In this document: positions 18,200-27,178 of the stretch, in pieces
Numbering within the stretch: position 1 is the first letter of the stretch
Layout: each line of letters begins with the position of its first letter
Origin: Serpentinimonas sp.
GTDB lineage: Bacteria; Pseudomonadota; Gammaproteobacteria; Burkholderiales; Burkholderiaceae_C
Direction: 5' to 3'
Assembly: GCA_025458665.1 (NCBI GenBank)
Contig: JALOSG010000003.1
Span: forward strand, 1 to 47,708
Length of the DNA stretch: 47,708 nucleotides
Program-made: the position numbers and the translations under genes
Notes under the pieces: generated by a model
What the model saw: only the letters and a program-made list of their open reading frames with translations
Database searches by the model: none
Told to the model about the DNA's origin: nothing

Positions 18200-20152
18200 T
18201 CAGCGCCCGCGCAGGAATAGGCCGTCCAGCTCTTTCATGGACACCTGGCGCCAGGTGGGGCGGCCGTGGTTGCACTGGTCGCTGCGTTCGGTGGTTTCCA
18301 TCTGGCGCAGCAGCGCGTCCATTTCGGGCAGGGTGAGGCGGCGGTTGGCCCGCACGGCGCCGTGGCAGGCCATGGTGGCCAGCAGTTCGTTCTGCGCGCG
18401 GGCCACCAGCGTGGCGGCGTCGTGCTGCAGGAGTTCGGCTAGCACACTGCGGGCCAGTTCCACCACATCGCCCTGGGCCAGAACGGCGGGGACGGCACGC
18501 ACGGCCAGCGAGTGCGGGCCCAGCGGCGACACGTCCATACCCAGGAGCGCCAGGGTGTCGGCGTGCTCTTGCGCGGTGGCCACTTCCGCCGGGGTGGCAG
18601 CGAAGCTGGCAGGTACCAGCAGGGGCTGGCTGGGCAGGCGCGCTGTGGCGCCTTCTGGCGCTTGCTGCGCCAGAAACTGTTGCTTGAGCCGCTCGTACAC
18701 GATGCGTTCGTGCGCGGCGTGCATGTCCACCAGCACCAAGCCGTGGGCATTTTCCGCCAGGATGTAGACGCCGTGCAGCTGTGCCAGCGCGCGGCCCAGA
18801 GGCCAGGTTTCGTGGGTGGCTTCGGTGCTGCCCTCCGTGAAGTGGCCCTGCGGGTTCGGGTAGACAGCGCGGGTGCCCGGTTGGGAGGGCGGCCCACCCG
18901 CAGGCTGCCACAGCGCAGCCACATCGCTGGCGGTGAGGGGGGTACCGTACCCCTGCGGTTCAGGGGATGCGAAGCGGAACGGGCTCTGCCAGGGTGCGCT
19001 CTGGGCTTCTGTGGCGGAGGGCGCAGGGGCGTAGCCGGGAGGCCCCGAGGGGTTCGTTGTGGCGCTGGGGATGGCGCTGGGAGTGACTTCCTGCGCCACC
19101 CCCGCACGGGGTTGCGCCAATGCGTCGGCCAGAGCGTGCAGCACGGCCTGGTGCACCTCGCGCGCGTCGCGGAAGCGCACCTCGATCTTGGTGGGGTGGA
19201 CGTTCACGTCCACCCGCGCGGGGTCGATCTCGATGAACAGCGCAAACACGGGCTGGCGCTGGCCGTGCAGCACATCGGCGTAAGCGGTGCGCGCGGCGTG
19301 GGTGACCACTTTGTCTCGCACGTAGCGGCCGTTCACGTAAGCGAACTGGCGGTCGGCGCGGGCGCGGGCGGCATCGGGCAGGCCTATGCGGCCCCACACG
19401 CGCACGCCGCCGCGCTGCGCCTCCACGGGCAGGCTCTCGGCCAGAAAATCGGCGCCCAGTACGTCGCCCAGGCGCTGGGCCAGGGCGGCTTCGGCGCTGT
19501 CCTGCAGGCACTCGCGCCACTGTTCCACCAGTTTGCCATCGTGCCACACGGCAAAGCCCACATCGGGCCGGGCCAGGGCGTGGCGGCGCACGGCTTCCAC
19601 GCAATGGGCCAGCTCGGTGGAGTCGGCCTTGAGGAACTTGCGCCGCGCCGGGGTGGCGTAGAACAGTTCGCGCACCTCCACCGTGGTACCGGTGGTGCGG
19701 GCGGCGGGTTCCAGCTCGCCGGTGCGGGCGTGGAGCAGCCAGGCGTGGGTGTCTGGGGTCTGGCCTGCGGCCGGCGAAGTGGACGCAGACGGCCGCGAGA
19801 GCAGGCTCACCTCTGCGATGGAGCTGATGGCGGCCAGCGCCTCGCCCCTGAAGCCCATGCTGTCCACGGACTCCAGATCGGACAGGTTCCTGATCTTGCT
19901 GGTGGCGTGGCGCTTCAGGGCTATGGGTAGTTCCTCGCGCGGGATGCCGAAGCCGTCGTCCTCCACCGCAATCAGGCGCACGCCGCCGGCCTGCAAGCGC
20001 ACCGTGATGTGGCGGGCGCCGGCGTCCAGTGCGTTGTCCACCAGCTCGCGCACCACGGAAGCGGGGCGCTCCACCACCTCGCCAGCGGCGATCTGGCTGA
20101 TGAGTTCGTCGGGGAGTTCGCGGATGGGGCGGCGCGGTGCGGCTGGGTTCAC
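18200..20152 (-). CDS. mutL: DNA mismatch repair protein MutL
   Basis: The 650-residue protein starts with GTG; the ATG just upstream is out of frame and hits a stop at once. GHKL ATPase motifs are complete: [36 protein letters not shown] and [17 protein letters not shown]. After a variable Pro-rich linker the C-terminal domain has [13 protein letters not shown], the metal-binding DxHA-x2-E-x4-E motif of endonuclease-active MutL, plus ACHGAVRAN and QCNHGRPTW. This indicates a MutL with latent nicking activity, as expected in bacteria lacking MutH. It joins MutS-recognised mismatches to strand removal. The dioxygenase gene starts 136 bp away on the other strand. Confidence 0.97.
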   Translation of the reverse strand: MNPAAPRRPIRELPDELISQIAAGEVVERPASVVRELVDNALDAGARHITVRLQAGGVRLIAVEDDGFGIPREELPIALKRHATSKIRNLSDLESVDSMGFRGEALAAISSIAEVSLLSRPSASTSPAAGQTPDTHAWLLHARTGELEPAARTTGTTVEVRELFYATPARRKFLKADSTELAHCVEAVRRHALARPDVGFAVWHDGKLVEQWRECLQDSAEAALAQRLGDVLGADFLAESLPVEAQRGGVRVWGRIGLPDAARARADRQFAYVNGRYVRDKVVTHAARTAYADVLHGQRQPVFALFIEIDPARVDVNVHPTKIEVRFRDAREVHQAVLHALADALAQPRAGVAQEVTPSAIPSATTNPSGPPGYAPAPSATEAQSAPWQSPFRFASPEPQGYGTPLTASDVAALWQPAGGPPSQPGTRAVYPNPQGHFTEGSTEATHETWPLGRALAQLHGVYILAENAHGLVLVDMHAAHERIVYERLKQQFLAQQAPEGATARLPSQPLLVPASFAATPAEVATAQEHADTLALLGMDVSPLGPHSLAVRAVPAVLAQGDVVELARSVLAELLQHDAATLVARAQNELLATMACHGAVRANRRLTLPEMDALLRQMETTERSDQCNHGRPTWRQVSMKELDGLFLRGR

Positions 20153-20288
20153 CGGCGCATTGTAGAAGCGGGGCGGGACCAGGGTATTCCCTCGAATGGT
20201 CTGTACCCAGGGGATTTAATATGTGTACATACGATTTGCCCACAGCCGCCAGCGAAGCCCACCCCCAACCGACCGCACCGGAAACGCC

Positions 20289-21674
20289 ATGAACGCTCCA
20301 CTGTCTGCCGACTTTCTGCAACGCTGGCCCGAGGTGGCAGGCTCCAGCCGGGTGCCTTTCTGGGCCTACACCGACCCCGCCGTCTACCAGCGGGAACTGG
20401 ATCGGATTTTTTATGGCGCCCACTGGAGTTACGTCGGGCTCGAGGCAGAGATCCCGAAGCCGGGTGATTTCAAGCTCAGCTGGGTGGGGGAGCGGCAGGT
20501 GATTGTGGTGCGCGACCGCGTGCTTCCCAAAGACCGGGGGACAGACCACGGTATCCGCGTAGTGGAAAACCGCTGCGCCCACCGGGGCGTGCGCTTCTGC
20601 CAGGAGCCCCACGGCAATGCGCGCAACTTCGTCTGCCCCTACCACCAGTGGACCTACAAGCTCAACGGCGATTTGGCGGGCTTGCCCTTCAAGGACGGCG
20701 TGCGCGTGGTGACCGAGGCGGGTGACTGCACCCAGGGCGGCATGCCGCCCGATTTCGACCTGAAGGCCCACGGCCTGCAGAGGCTGCGCGTGGAGGTGCT
20801 GGGCGGGCTGGTGTTTGCCACTTTCAGCGCCGAAGCACCACCCCTGAAGGACTACCTGGGCCCGCAGATCATGCCCTGGCTGGACCGCATTTTTCAGGGG
20901 CCGGAGGGCCCGCGCCCGCTCACCTTGCTGGGCTACAACCGCCAGCGCATTCCGGGCAACTGGAAGCTGATGATGGAGAACATCAAGGACCCCTACCACC
21001 CCGGCTTGCTGCACACCTGGTTCGTGACCTTTGGCCTGTGGCGCGCCGACCAGAAAAGCCGCATGGTGATGGACGAGCACGGCCGCCATGCGGTCATGAT
21101 TTCGCGCCGCAACGACAGCGCGGTGGTACCCAGCGCCGTGACCGAAGGCGTGACCAGCTTCAAGGCCAACATGACGCTGAACGACGCGCGCCTCCTGGAT
21201 GTGGTGCCCGAGCCCTGGTGGACCATCCCCGACCCATCCGCTGCCGAGTCCAGTCCGGGGGCCACCATCACCCCCACCGTGACCATGATCACGCTGTTCC
21301 CCAGCCTCATCATCCAGCAGCAGGTGAACTCGCTCAGCACGCGCCACATCGTGCCGCGCGGCGAGGGCAGCTTCGACTTTGTCTGGACGCACTTTGGCTT
21401 CGCCGACGACACGCCCGAGATGACGCGGCGCCGTCTGCGCCAGGCCAATCTGTTCGGGCCCGCAGGCTTTGTAAGCGCCGACGACGGCGAGGTGATCGAG
21501 TTCAGCCAGGACGGCTTTGCGCAGTGGAACAGCGACGGGCAGGGCCGTGGCCAGACGCTGTGCGAACTGGGCGGTGTGGCCGATGGCATAGGCGAACCCC
21601 CGACCGAACACATGGTGACGGAGACGCTGATCCGCGCCATGTACGGCTACTGGAAGAAGGCCATGCAGCCATGA
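20289..21674 (+). CDS. Rieske aromatic ring-hydroxylating dioxygenase, alpha subunit (NagG/AndAc-like)
   Basis: The protein has 461 residues from the ATG MNAPLSADFL; the upstream 22 codons in the ORF track look untranslated. The Rieske cluster ligands are Cys96 and His98 (ENRCAHRGVRFC) and Cys116 and His119 (VCPYHQWTY). The mononuclear iron site is NIKDPYHPGLLHTWF with Asp234, His237 and His242. SSRVPFWAYTDP and LGYNRQRIPGNWKLMMENI strongly resemble salicylate 5-hydroxylase (NagG) and anthranilate dioxygenase (AndAc) large subunits, so a carboxylated aromatic ring is a likely substrate. Compared with those proteins as I recall them, it has extra residues near 79-90 and before TMITLFPSLIIQQQVN. 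No ferredoxin or reductase gene is adjacent. An inverted repeat TATGT-GT-ACATA at 20220-20231 may be part of its promoter. Confidence 0.87.
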   Translation: MNAPLSADFLQRWPEVAGSSRVPFWAYTDPAVYQRELDRIFYGAHWSYVGLEAEIPKPGDFKLSWVGERQVIVVRDRVLPKDRGTDHGIRVVENRCAHRGVRFCQEPHGNARNFVCPYHQWTYKLNGDLAGLPFKDGVRVVTEAGDCTQGGMPPDFDLKAHGLQRLRVEVLGGLVFATFSAEAPPLKDYLGPQIMPWLDRIFQGPEGPRPLTLLGYNRQRIPGNWKLMMENIKDPYHPGLLHTWFVTFGLWRADQKSRMVMDEHGRHAVMISRRNDSAVVPSAVTEGVTSFKANMTLNDARLLDVVPEPWWTIPDPSAAESSPGATITPTVTMITLFPSLIIQQQVNSLSTRHIVPRGEGSFDFVWTHFGFADDTPEMTRRRLRQANLFGPAGFVSADDGEVIEFSQDGFAQWNSDGQGRGQTLCELGGVADGIGEPPTEHMVTETLIRAMYGYWKKAMQP

Positions 21675-22192
21675 ACGGCACCTCGACCGCGATCACAAGC
21701 GCCACGCTGGAAGCGGTGCTGCTGCACCACGAGATCAACCAGATCAACGCCGCCTACGCGGCCGCGCTGGACGAGCGCCGGTTTGCCGATTGGCCCGACT
21801 TTTTCCTGCCCGAGGGCCGCTACCGCGTGCAGGCGCGCGAGAACCACGACCGTGGCCTGCCACTGTGTCTCATGGACCTGGAGAGCCAGGGCATGATGAA
21901 GGACCGCGTGCACGGCATCACCCAGACGATTTACCACGGGCCTTACTACACCCGCCATGTGGTGGGCGCGGCGCTATGGTTGCCTGCCCCCGAAGGAGAG
22001 CCCAGCGCCGCGCTGCGCAGCCAGACCCATTACGCGGTGTTCCGCACCAAGCCAGGCGGCGTGAGCGAGGTATTCAGCGTGGGCCGCTACCTGGACGAAT
22101 GGGTGCGCACTGAAGCGGGCCTGAAACTGCAATCCCGCCACTGCGTGTACGACAGCGAGATGATCCTGAACTCGCTGATTTACCCGATCTGA
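21671..22192 (+). CDS. Aromatic ring-hydroxylating dioxygenase, beta subunit (NagH/AndAd-like)
   Basis: The 173-residue protein has the cystatin-like fold region of ring-hydroxylating dioxygenase small subunits: HHEINQINAAYAAALDERRFADWPDFFLPEG near the N-terminus and THYAVFRTKPGG with SRHCVYDSEMILNSLIYPI at the end. Length is normal for this subgroup (about 160-175 residues). Its ATG overlaps the alpha-subunit stop (ATGA), so the two are translationally coupled and should form the alpha3beta3 hexamer. The subunit is structural and contains no metal site. The stop lies only 16 bp from the convergent amiC stop. Confidence 0.87.
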   Translation: MNGTSTAITSATLEAVLLHHEINQINAAYAAALDERRFADWPDFFLPEGRYRVQARENHDRGLPLCLMDLESQGMMKDRVHGITQTIYHGPYYTRHVVGAALWLPAPEGEPSAALRSQTHYAVFRTKPGGVSEVFSVGRYLDEWVRTEAGLKLQSRHCVYDSEMILNSLIYPI

Positions 22193-22208
22193 AACGGCGC
22201 TGCGGGTC

Positions 22209-23699
22209 CTAAATCTGGCGGCTTCTCGCCAGCGGAGGGTTGGCCGCGAAGTAGCGCTCTATGCCGCGCATCATGGCGTCGGCCAGCTGGTTCTGGTAGC
22301 GCGCCATCACCAGGCGTTTCTCTTCATCGGGGTTGCTGATGAAGGCGGTTTCCACCAGAACGCTGGGTATGTCGGGGGCGCGCAGCACGGCAAACCCGGC
22401 CTGTTCCACACGGGGCTTGTGCAGCTTGCCCACCCGGCCAATCTCGGTCAGTACGGCCGAGCCGAGCTTCAGGCTGTCGTTGATCTGCGCGGTGGTGCTC
22501 ATGTCCAGCATCGCGCGGCGCAGCGCGTCGTCACTCACCTGCACGCTCACGCCGCCCACGAAGTCGGACTCATTCTCCTTGTTCGCCATCCAGCGTGCCG
22601 CCGCACTGGTGGCACCGCGCTCGCTCAGGGCGAAGACGCTGGCACCCTGCGGACGTGGCGTGAAAAAAGCATCGGCATGGATGCTGATGAACAGGTCGGC
22701 CTGCACACGGCGCGCCTTGTCCACCCGCACATGCAGGGGCACGAAGAAGTCGGCATCGCGGGTCATGAAGGCCCGCATGGGGTTGCCATTCACCCGCGCG
22801 CGGTTGACGCGGTCGCGCAGGCGGTAGGCAATCTGCAGCACCACGTCTTTTTCGCGGGTACCGCCAGGGCCAATGGCCCCGGGGTCTTCGCCGCCATGGC
22901 CCGGGTCAATAGCCACCACGATGAGGCGGTCGGTCTTGCCCACCCGGGGCGCTGCGCCCGGGGCGCGCTTGGCGGCAATGGATGAGCTGGCGGGCCCCTG
23001 GGTGGCTTGCGGGGTGGCTTGCGGGGTGGCCTGGGCCGTGACGGAGGCTGTGGTGGCCGGTGCGCTAGGTGCTGCCTGGGCCGCCTGGGCCGCCTGGGCC
23101 GCCTGGGCCGAGGGTACTGCTGCTGGTGCAACCTCCCCACCCAGCTTCTCCGCAATGAGGTTTCCGAGCGGGTCGTTCGCCGGCGCGGCAGAGTCTGCGG
23201 GCGCCGCGCTCCCAGCCTGTATGCCTTCGGTAGCTTCCAGTTTCTGCCGTATCAGGTCGGCCAGAGGGTCGGGGGCCTCAGCGGGGTAGAGGTCCAGCAC
23301 CAGCCGGTGCTGGTAGGCAGCCACTGGCTCCAGGTTGAACACCTGCGGCGTGATGGGCTGTTTCAGGTCCAGCACCAGCCGCACCACGTTCGGCGCGTTC
23401 TGTGCCACGCGTATCCCCGACACATTGGGGTCGTCACTGCGCACCTGGCTCACCAGTTCTCGCAGGCCGGGAATCAGGTCCAGGCCTTCAATGTCCACCG
23501 CCAGGCGGGGCGGGTCGGTCACAAAGAACTGGCGCGCGGTGAGCTTGCCATCGGACTCGATGGTGACACGGGTGTAATCGCGCGCTGGCCAAATGCGCAC
23601 CGCCAGAATGCTGGCGCCCCAGGCAATCTGCTGCGGACCCAGCCAGAGCAGAAGCACGCCCGCCGATGCGCCAGCGCCAAGCAGGTCACGGCGCAGCAA
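22209..23699 (-). CDS. amiC: N-acetylmuramoyl-L-alanine amidase, AmiC type
   Basis: The 496-residue periplasmic zinc amidase cleaves septal peptidoglycan during cell separation. The TTG start is supported by GGAGG six bases upstream. MLRRDLLGAGASAGVLLLWL is a twin-arginine (Tat) signal. An AMIN domain follows at about residues 30-140, then a low-complexity Ala/Gln/Pro linker (about 150-250) and an Amidase_3 domain beginning VVAIDPGHGGEDPGAIG. Zinc ligands are the His and Glu of DPGHGGEDPG and the His of FISIHADAFF; VLVETAFISNPDEE holds the catalytic Glu. The start overlaps the tsaE 3' end by 14 bp. tsaE-amiB/C-mutL-miaA is a classic order, here interrupted after amiC. Confidence 0.94.
   Translation of the reverse strand: MLRRDLLGAGASAGVLLLWLGPQQIAWGASILAVRIWPARDYTRVTIESDGKLTARQFFVTDPPRLAVDIEGLDLIPGLRELVSQVRSDDPNVSGIRVAQNAPNVVRLVLDLKQPITPQVFNLEPVAAYQHRLVLDLYPAEAPDPLADLIRQKLEATEGIQAGSAAPADSAAPANDPLGNLIAEKLGGEVAPAAVPSAQAAQAAQAAQAAPSAPATTASVTAQATPQATPQATQGPASSSIAAKRAPGAAPRVGKTDRLIVVAIDPGHGGEDPGAIGPGGTREKDVVLQIAYRLRDRVNRARVNGNPMRAFMTRDADFFVPLHVRVDKARRVQADLFISIHADAFFTPRPQGASVFALSERGATSAAARWMANKENESDFVGGVSVQVSDDALRRAMLDMSTTAQINDSLKLGSAVLTEIGRVGKLHKPRVEQAGFAVLRAPDIPSVLVETAFISNPDEEKRLVMARYQNQLADAMMRGIERYFAANPPLARSRQI
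23071..23106. repeat. 9-bp tandem repeat in the amiC linker
   Basis: Four copies of a GCCGCCTGG unit (the first with one T difference) encode the Ala-Gln-Ala run of the AmiC interdomain linker. A 12-bp repeat encoding ATPQ lies close by, from about 23002. Such in-frame repeats are prone to copy-number change without loss of frame. Confidence 0.85.
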
Positions 23700-24207
23700 G
23701 CGGCGCCTCCTTCAACCGCTGCAGCAGCGCTGCGCCGGCTTTGGTGTGGGACTGAAATGTCATGCGGCGGTGGTCGTCGGGCAGGGCCTGCAGATGCAGG
23801 CTCAGATCGGGGGTGGGCAGGGTTCCCTGGGCCTTCTCCGGCCATTCCACCAGCTTGAGGCCCGGGGCTGCAAAAAGTTCGCGGAAGCCCGCGTCTATCC
23901 ATTCGCGCGGATCGGTGAAGCGGTAGAAGTCGAAGTGCGATACCGCCAGCCCCTGCGGCCAGTGCGGCGCGGCCGGTGCCTCGTAGGATTCGAGCACGGC
24001 GTACGTCGGGCTCTTGATTCGCCCTGCCACTCCCAGGGCGCGCAGCAGGTAGCGCACCCAGGTGGTCTTGCCCGCGCCCAGGTCGCCATGCAGGGTGATG
24101 CTGGCGTACTGCAACCCAGCGCATTGCGCCAGCCGCTGCGCCGTGCGCGCTGTGGTGGCCTCGTCGGCGCTTTCTACAATGTAGGCCAGATGTTCAGTGC
24201 TGCTCAC
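23686..24207 (-). CDS. tsaE: tRNA threonylcarbamoyladenosine biosynthesis ATPase TsaE
   Basis: The 173-residue protein from a GTG start is slightly longer than E. coli TsaE (153 residues). Walker A is LHGDLGAGKTTWVRYLL. The family motifs KSPTYAVLESY, then SHFDFYRFTDPREWIDAGF and LKLVEWPEKA follow in order. TsaE is the ATPase that drives the TsaB/TsaD/TsaE complex making t6A37 in ANN-decoding tRNAs. The coding start overlaps the divergent queG start by 18 bp, because queG begins at 24190. No later start in this frame keeps the N-terminal beta strand intact, so the overlap looks real. Confidence 0.94.
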   Translation of the reverse strand: MSSTEHLAYIVESADEATTARTAQRLAQCAGLQYASITLHGDLGAGKTTWVRYLLRALGVAGRIKSPTYAVLESYEAPAAPHWPQGLAVSHFDFYRFTDPREWIDAGFRELFAAPGLKLVEWPEKAQGTLPTPDLSLHLQALPDDHRRMTFQSHTKAGAALLQRLKEAPLAAP

Positions 24208-25293
24208 TTCGTGTCACAGGTTCAGGCGTGGGGCCGTGAGCTGGGATTTTCCCAGATCGGTGTGGCCGGGGTGGACCTCAGTTCGGCCGAACCCGGCCTG
24301 CTGGCATGGCTGGCGGCCGGCTTTCATGGCGACATGGACTACATGCAGCGCCACGGCCTGCGCCGCGCGCGGCCGGCCGAACTGGTGCCGGGCACGTTGA
24401 GTGTAGTCACTGCGCGCATGGACTACCTGCCACGCCACAGCCCGCCCGATTGGCAGGCGGTGGAATGGGCGCGGCTGGAGCGGCCGCAGGAAGGCACGGT
24501 GTCTTTGTACGCGCGGGGCAGGGACTACCACAAGGTGCTGCGCCAGCGCCTGCAGACTCTGAGCGAGCGCATGCAAGATGCCTTGGCGGCTGCCGGTGAA
24601 GCTGGCCTTGCGGCCCGCGTGTTCACCGATTCGGCCCCCGTGCTGGAGGCGGAGCTGGCCACCCGCAGCGGTCTGGGCTGGCGCGGCAAGCACACCCTGG
24701 TGCTGCACCGCGAAGCGGGCTCGATGTTTTTTCTGGGCGAGGTCTATGTGAACCTGGCCCTGCCGCCCACGCCACCAGAAACTGCGCACTGCGGCCAGTG
24801 CACTGCCTGCCTGGACCTGTGCCCCACGGGCGCCATCGTCGCGCCTTACCGGGTGGATGCACGGCGTTGCATTTCTTACCTCACCATCGAGCACGCCGGC
24901 CCCATTCCCCTGGAACTGCGCCCGCTCATGGGCAACCGCATTTATGGCTGTGACGATTGCCAGCTGGCCTGTCCCTGGAACAAGTTCGCGCAGACCAGCC
25001 CGCTGCCCGACTTCGATGCCCGCGCGCCGCTCACCGGCCAGACCCTGGCCACGCTGCTGGGCTGGACCGAGGCCGATTTCCTGCGCCACACGGAAGGCTC
25101 GGCCATTCGGCGCATTGGCCACGAGCGCTGGCTGCGCAACCTGGCGGTGGCGGCGGGCAATGCCTTGCGCCCCCAGCGGCAACCAGTTGTTTCCGAGACC
25201 CAGGCCGCTGCACTGCGCAACGCCTTGCACCAGCACGCCGGGCACCCCAGCGCGCTGGTCCGGGAGCATGTGGCGTGGGCCCTGGCGCAGTAA
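24190..25293 (+). CDS. queG: Epoxyqueuosine reductase
   Basis: The 367-residue cobalamin-dependent iron-sulfur enzyme carries out the last step of queuosine synthesis at the tRNA wobble base. It begins MFSAAHFVSQVQAWGRELGF, with FSQIGVAGVDL typical of the family. Two [4Fe-4S] clusters are coded by CGQCTACLDLCPTGAI and YGCDDCQLACPWNKFA. The substrate and active-site region GWRGKHTLVLHREAGSMFFLGE precedes them. A HEAT-like C-terminal helical tail (HAGHPSALVREHVAWAL) is present. The gene is divergent from tsaE with overlapping 5' ends, and an MlaE-like gene follows after 9 bp. Confidence 0.96.
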   Translation: MFSAAHFVSQVQAWGRELGFSQIGVAGVDLSSAEPGLLAWLAAGFHGDMDYMQRHGLRRARPAELVPGTLSVVTARMDYLPRHSPPDWQAVEWARLERPQEGTVSLYARGRDYHKVLRQRLQTLSERMQDALAAAGEAGLAARVFTDSAPVLEAELATRSGLGWRGKHTLVLHREAGSMFFLGEVYVNLALPPTPPETAHCGQCTACLDLCPTGAIVAPYRVDARRCISYLTIEHAGPIPLELRPLMGNRIYGCDDCQLACPWNKFAQTSPLPDFDARAPLTGQTLATLLGWTEADFLRHTEGSAIRRIGHERWLRNLAVAAGNALRPQRQPVVSETQAAALRNALHQHAGHPSALVREHVAWALAQ

Positions 25294-25302
25294 CATGAGG
25301 GC

Positions 25303-26106
25303 ATGGCAAGCACTCCGCACGCAGGCTCGCAACTGACCGATCTGGTCCGCTCGGCCGCGCGCTGGGCGAGCAACTGGTGGCGCATCGTGCACCTGGGCGC
25401 GCTCATTCTGGTGTTGGCGGTGTCTCCCGGCAGCTACGGCCGGGATTTCTGGCCCCTGCTGGCCCGGCAGATTTACCTGGCCACCGCGCCGGTGCTGCTG
25501 TGGTTCACCATCCTGTCGTCCCTGCTCGGGCTGGTGCTCATCCGTATTGTGGTGGTCACGGCGCTGGGCTACGGGCTGTCGCAGTACGCGGTGGACATGG
25601 TGGTGCGGGTGCTGGTTCTCGAGATCATTCCGCTGGGCGCGGCGCTGTTCGTGGCCATGCGCTGCACCATTCCCCAGGGGGGCGAGGTGCTGGCGTTGCG
25701 CGAGCAGGGTGAATTGCAGCGGCTGCGCGATGCCGGGCAGGATCCCGTGCGCTGGGTGGTGCTGCCGCGCGCGCTGGCGGGCATGTTCTCGGTGGTGACG
25801 CTGGCAGCGGTGAGTTGCGTGGTGGCTCTGGTGCTGGCTTACCTGACCATTTATGGCTTCAACCCCTGGGCGCTGGAGACCTACACCCGCATGGTGGGTC
25901 AGGTGTTCAGCCCGGTGGTCACCCTCATCTTCGTGTTCAAGACGGTGTTCTTTGCGCTCGCCGTCTCGCTCATCCCCATGGCGTCGAGCCTGTTCGATCC
26001 ACCTCAGGCGGACCAGCGCGCCCGCTCCGAATTGCAGACGCTGGTGCGCATGTCGCTGGTGCTGCTGTTCATCGAGGCCATTTCCCTCATGGGCAACTAC
26101 TACTGA
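25303..26106 (+). CDS. MlaE-like ABC transporter permease
   Basis: The 267-residue membrane protein has about five or six helices and an MlaE/YrbE-type layout: an amphipathic start, ending in AVSLIPMASSL and LVLLFIEAISLMGNYY. The coupling-loop region around LQRLRDAGQDPVRWVVLPRALAGMFSVVTL corresponds to the stretch that contacts the ATPase in MlaE proteins. It should be the permease part of an MCE-type lipid transporter in the inner membrane. An MCE-domain gene and a lipoprotein gene follow directly, but no MlaF-like ATPase gene is present in the window. The sequence is diverged from canonical MlaE, so the exact lipid and direction of transport cannot be said. Confidence 0.82.
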   Translation: MASTPHAGSQLTDLVRSAARWASNWWRIVHLGALILVLAVSPGSYGRDFWPLLARQIYLATAPVLLWFTILSSLLGLVLIRIVVVTALGYGLSQYAVDMVVRVLVLEIIPLGAALFVAMRCTIPQGGEVLALREQGELQRLRDAGQDPVRWVVLPRALAGMFSVVTLAAVSCVVALVLAYLTIYGFNPWALETYTRMVGQVFSPVVTLIFVFKTVFFALAVSLIPMASSLFDPPQADQRARSELQTLVRMSLVLLFIEAISLMGNYY

Positions 26107-26119
26107 GACGCCTGCCTGC

Positions 26120-27178
26120 ATGGAACCACGGCCAGACTCTCCCGCCAAGCCCGGCGCCACGGAACCCGCGCAGCCCCAGCGCCCGGCCGAGGCAGACCGC
26201 CCGTACCGCCAGCCTTTCAGGGGCAGCGAGGTCAGCCACGTCGAGTTCAAGGCCGCGCTGCTGCTGGCCGCCATGGCCTTGCTGGTGTTGGCGTCGGCGG
26301 CCTACCTGCTCTATGCGCGGGGTGTGTTCGAGTCGACACAGGAACTGGTGCTGATTGCCGACGATTCCGAGGGCGTGAGCGTGGGCATGGACCTGACTTT
26401 CTCTGGCTTTCCCATCGGGCGCGTGCGGCGCATCGAACTGGGCGAGTCGGGCAATGCGCGCATCATTGTGGATGTGCCTGTGCGCGACGCCAGATGGTTG
26501 CGCACCAGCAGCATCTTCACCATGGAGCGCAGCCTGGTGGGTGCCACCCGTATACGCGCCTACACCGGGCTGCTGGACGACCCGCCCCTGCCCGATGGCG
26601 CCGAGCGCACCGTGCTCAAGGGCGATGCCATGGCCGAACTTCCCCGGCTGGTGAGTTCCATCCGGGAACTGCTGGACAATCTCAACCAGATCACCGCAGC
26701 CGATTCCCCGCTCAACGCCACCCTGCGCCATCTGGAAACCACCACGGGGCGGCTGGCCGGACCAGAGGGGGCCATGGGTGTACTGATGGGCAACCCGCCG
26801 GACCGGGAAACCGCACTCGGCCTGTTGCGCCAGACCCAGGCGGTGCTGGAGCGTGTAGAGGCAGCCACAGGCCGGGCCGAGACCTTGCTGGGCAATGCCG
26901 ACGAGCGGGTCTTCGGGCAAGCCGGGCTGATGACCGACGTGCAGGGCACTGTGCAGCAGGTGCAAGGTTTGCTGGCGGACGCGCGCAGCAGCCTGCAGCG
27001 GGTGGATGCCGTGCTGGTGGAGGCGCAGGCCATAGGCCAGAACACCCGCGAAGCCACGGTGGACCTGGGTGTACTGCGTGCCGAAGTGGAGGCCAGCCTG
27101 CGCAAGGTAGATGGACTGGTGAACGAGGTCAACCGCAAGTGGCCTTTCCAGCGCGAGACGGAGTTGAAACTGCCATGA
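26120..27178 (+). CDS. MCE (MlaD) family lipid-transport protein
   Basis: The 352-residue protein starts MEPRPDSPAKPGATEPAQPQ with a Pro-rich cytoplasmic tail. One membrane helix (FKAALLLAAMALLVLASAAYLLYA, about residues 42-65) is followed by an MCE domain: FESTQELVLIADDSEGVSVGMDLTFSGFPIGRVRRIEL. The C-terminal half is helical and partly coiled-coil (repeats of VEAATGRAETLL and VQQVQGLLADARSSL), longer than in E. coli MlaD (183 residues). MCE proteins form hexameric rings that carry phospholipids across the periplasm. The frame given by the ORF track starts earlier, inside the permease gene, and that extension is rejected. Confidence 0.87.
   Translation: MEPRPDSPAKPGATEPAQPQRPAEADRPYRQPFRGSEVSHVEFKAALLLAAMALLVLASAAYLLYARGVFESTQELVLIADDSEGVSVGMDLTFSGFPIGRVRRIELGESGNARIIVDVPVRDARWLRTSSIFTMERSLVGATRIRAYTGLLDDPPLPDGAERTVLKGDAMAELPRLVSSIRELLDNLNQITAADSPLNATLRHLETTTGRLAGPEGAMGVLMGNPPDRETALGLLRQTQAVLERVEAATGRAETLLGNADERVFGQAGLMTDVQGTVQQVQGLLADARSSLQRVDAVLVEAQAIGQNTREATVDLGVLRAEVEASLRKVDGLVNEVNRKWPFQRETELKLP

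Noticed and set aside
20220-20231. TATGT-GT-ACATA inverted repeat as an operator for the dioxygenase genes
   Set aside because: Five-base arms are too short to support a binding site alone, and no regulator gene is adjacent; mentioned only as context.
18960-21611. 883-aa minus-strand ORF over mutL and the dioxygenase
   Set aside because: It runs antisense to the dioxygenase gene and out of frame through mutL, so it cannot be a real gene given those recognised products.
24214-26274. 686-aa minus-strand ORF over queG and the permease gene
   Set aside because: Low-complexity His/Gln-rich translation typical of antisense frames in high-GC DNA; the plus-strand genes are complete.
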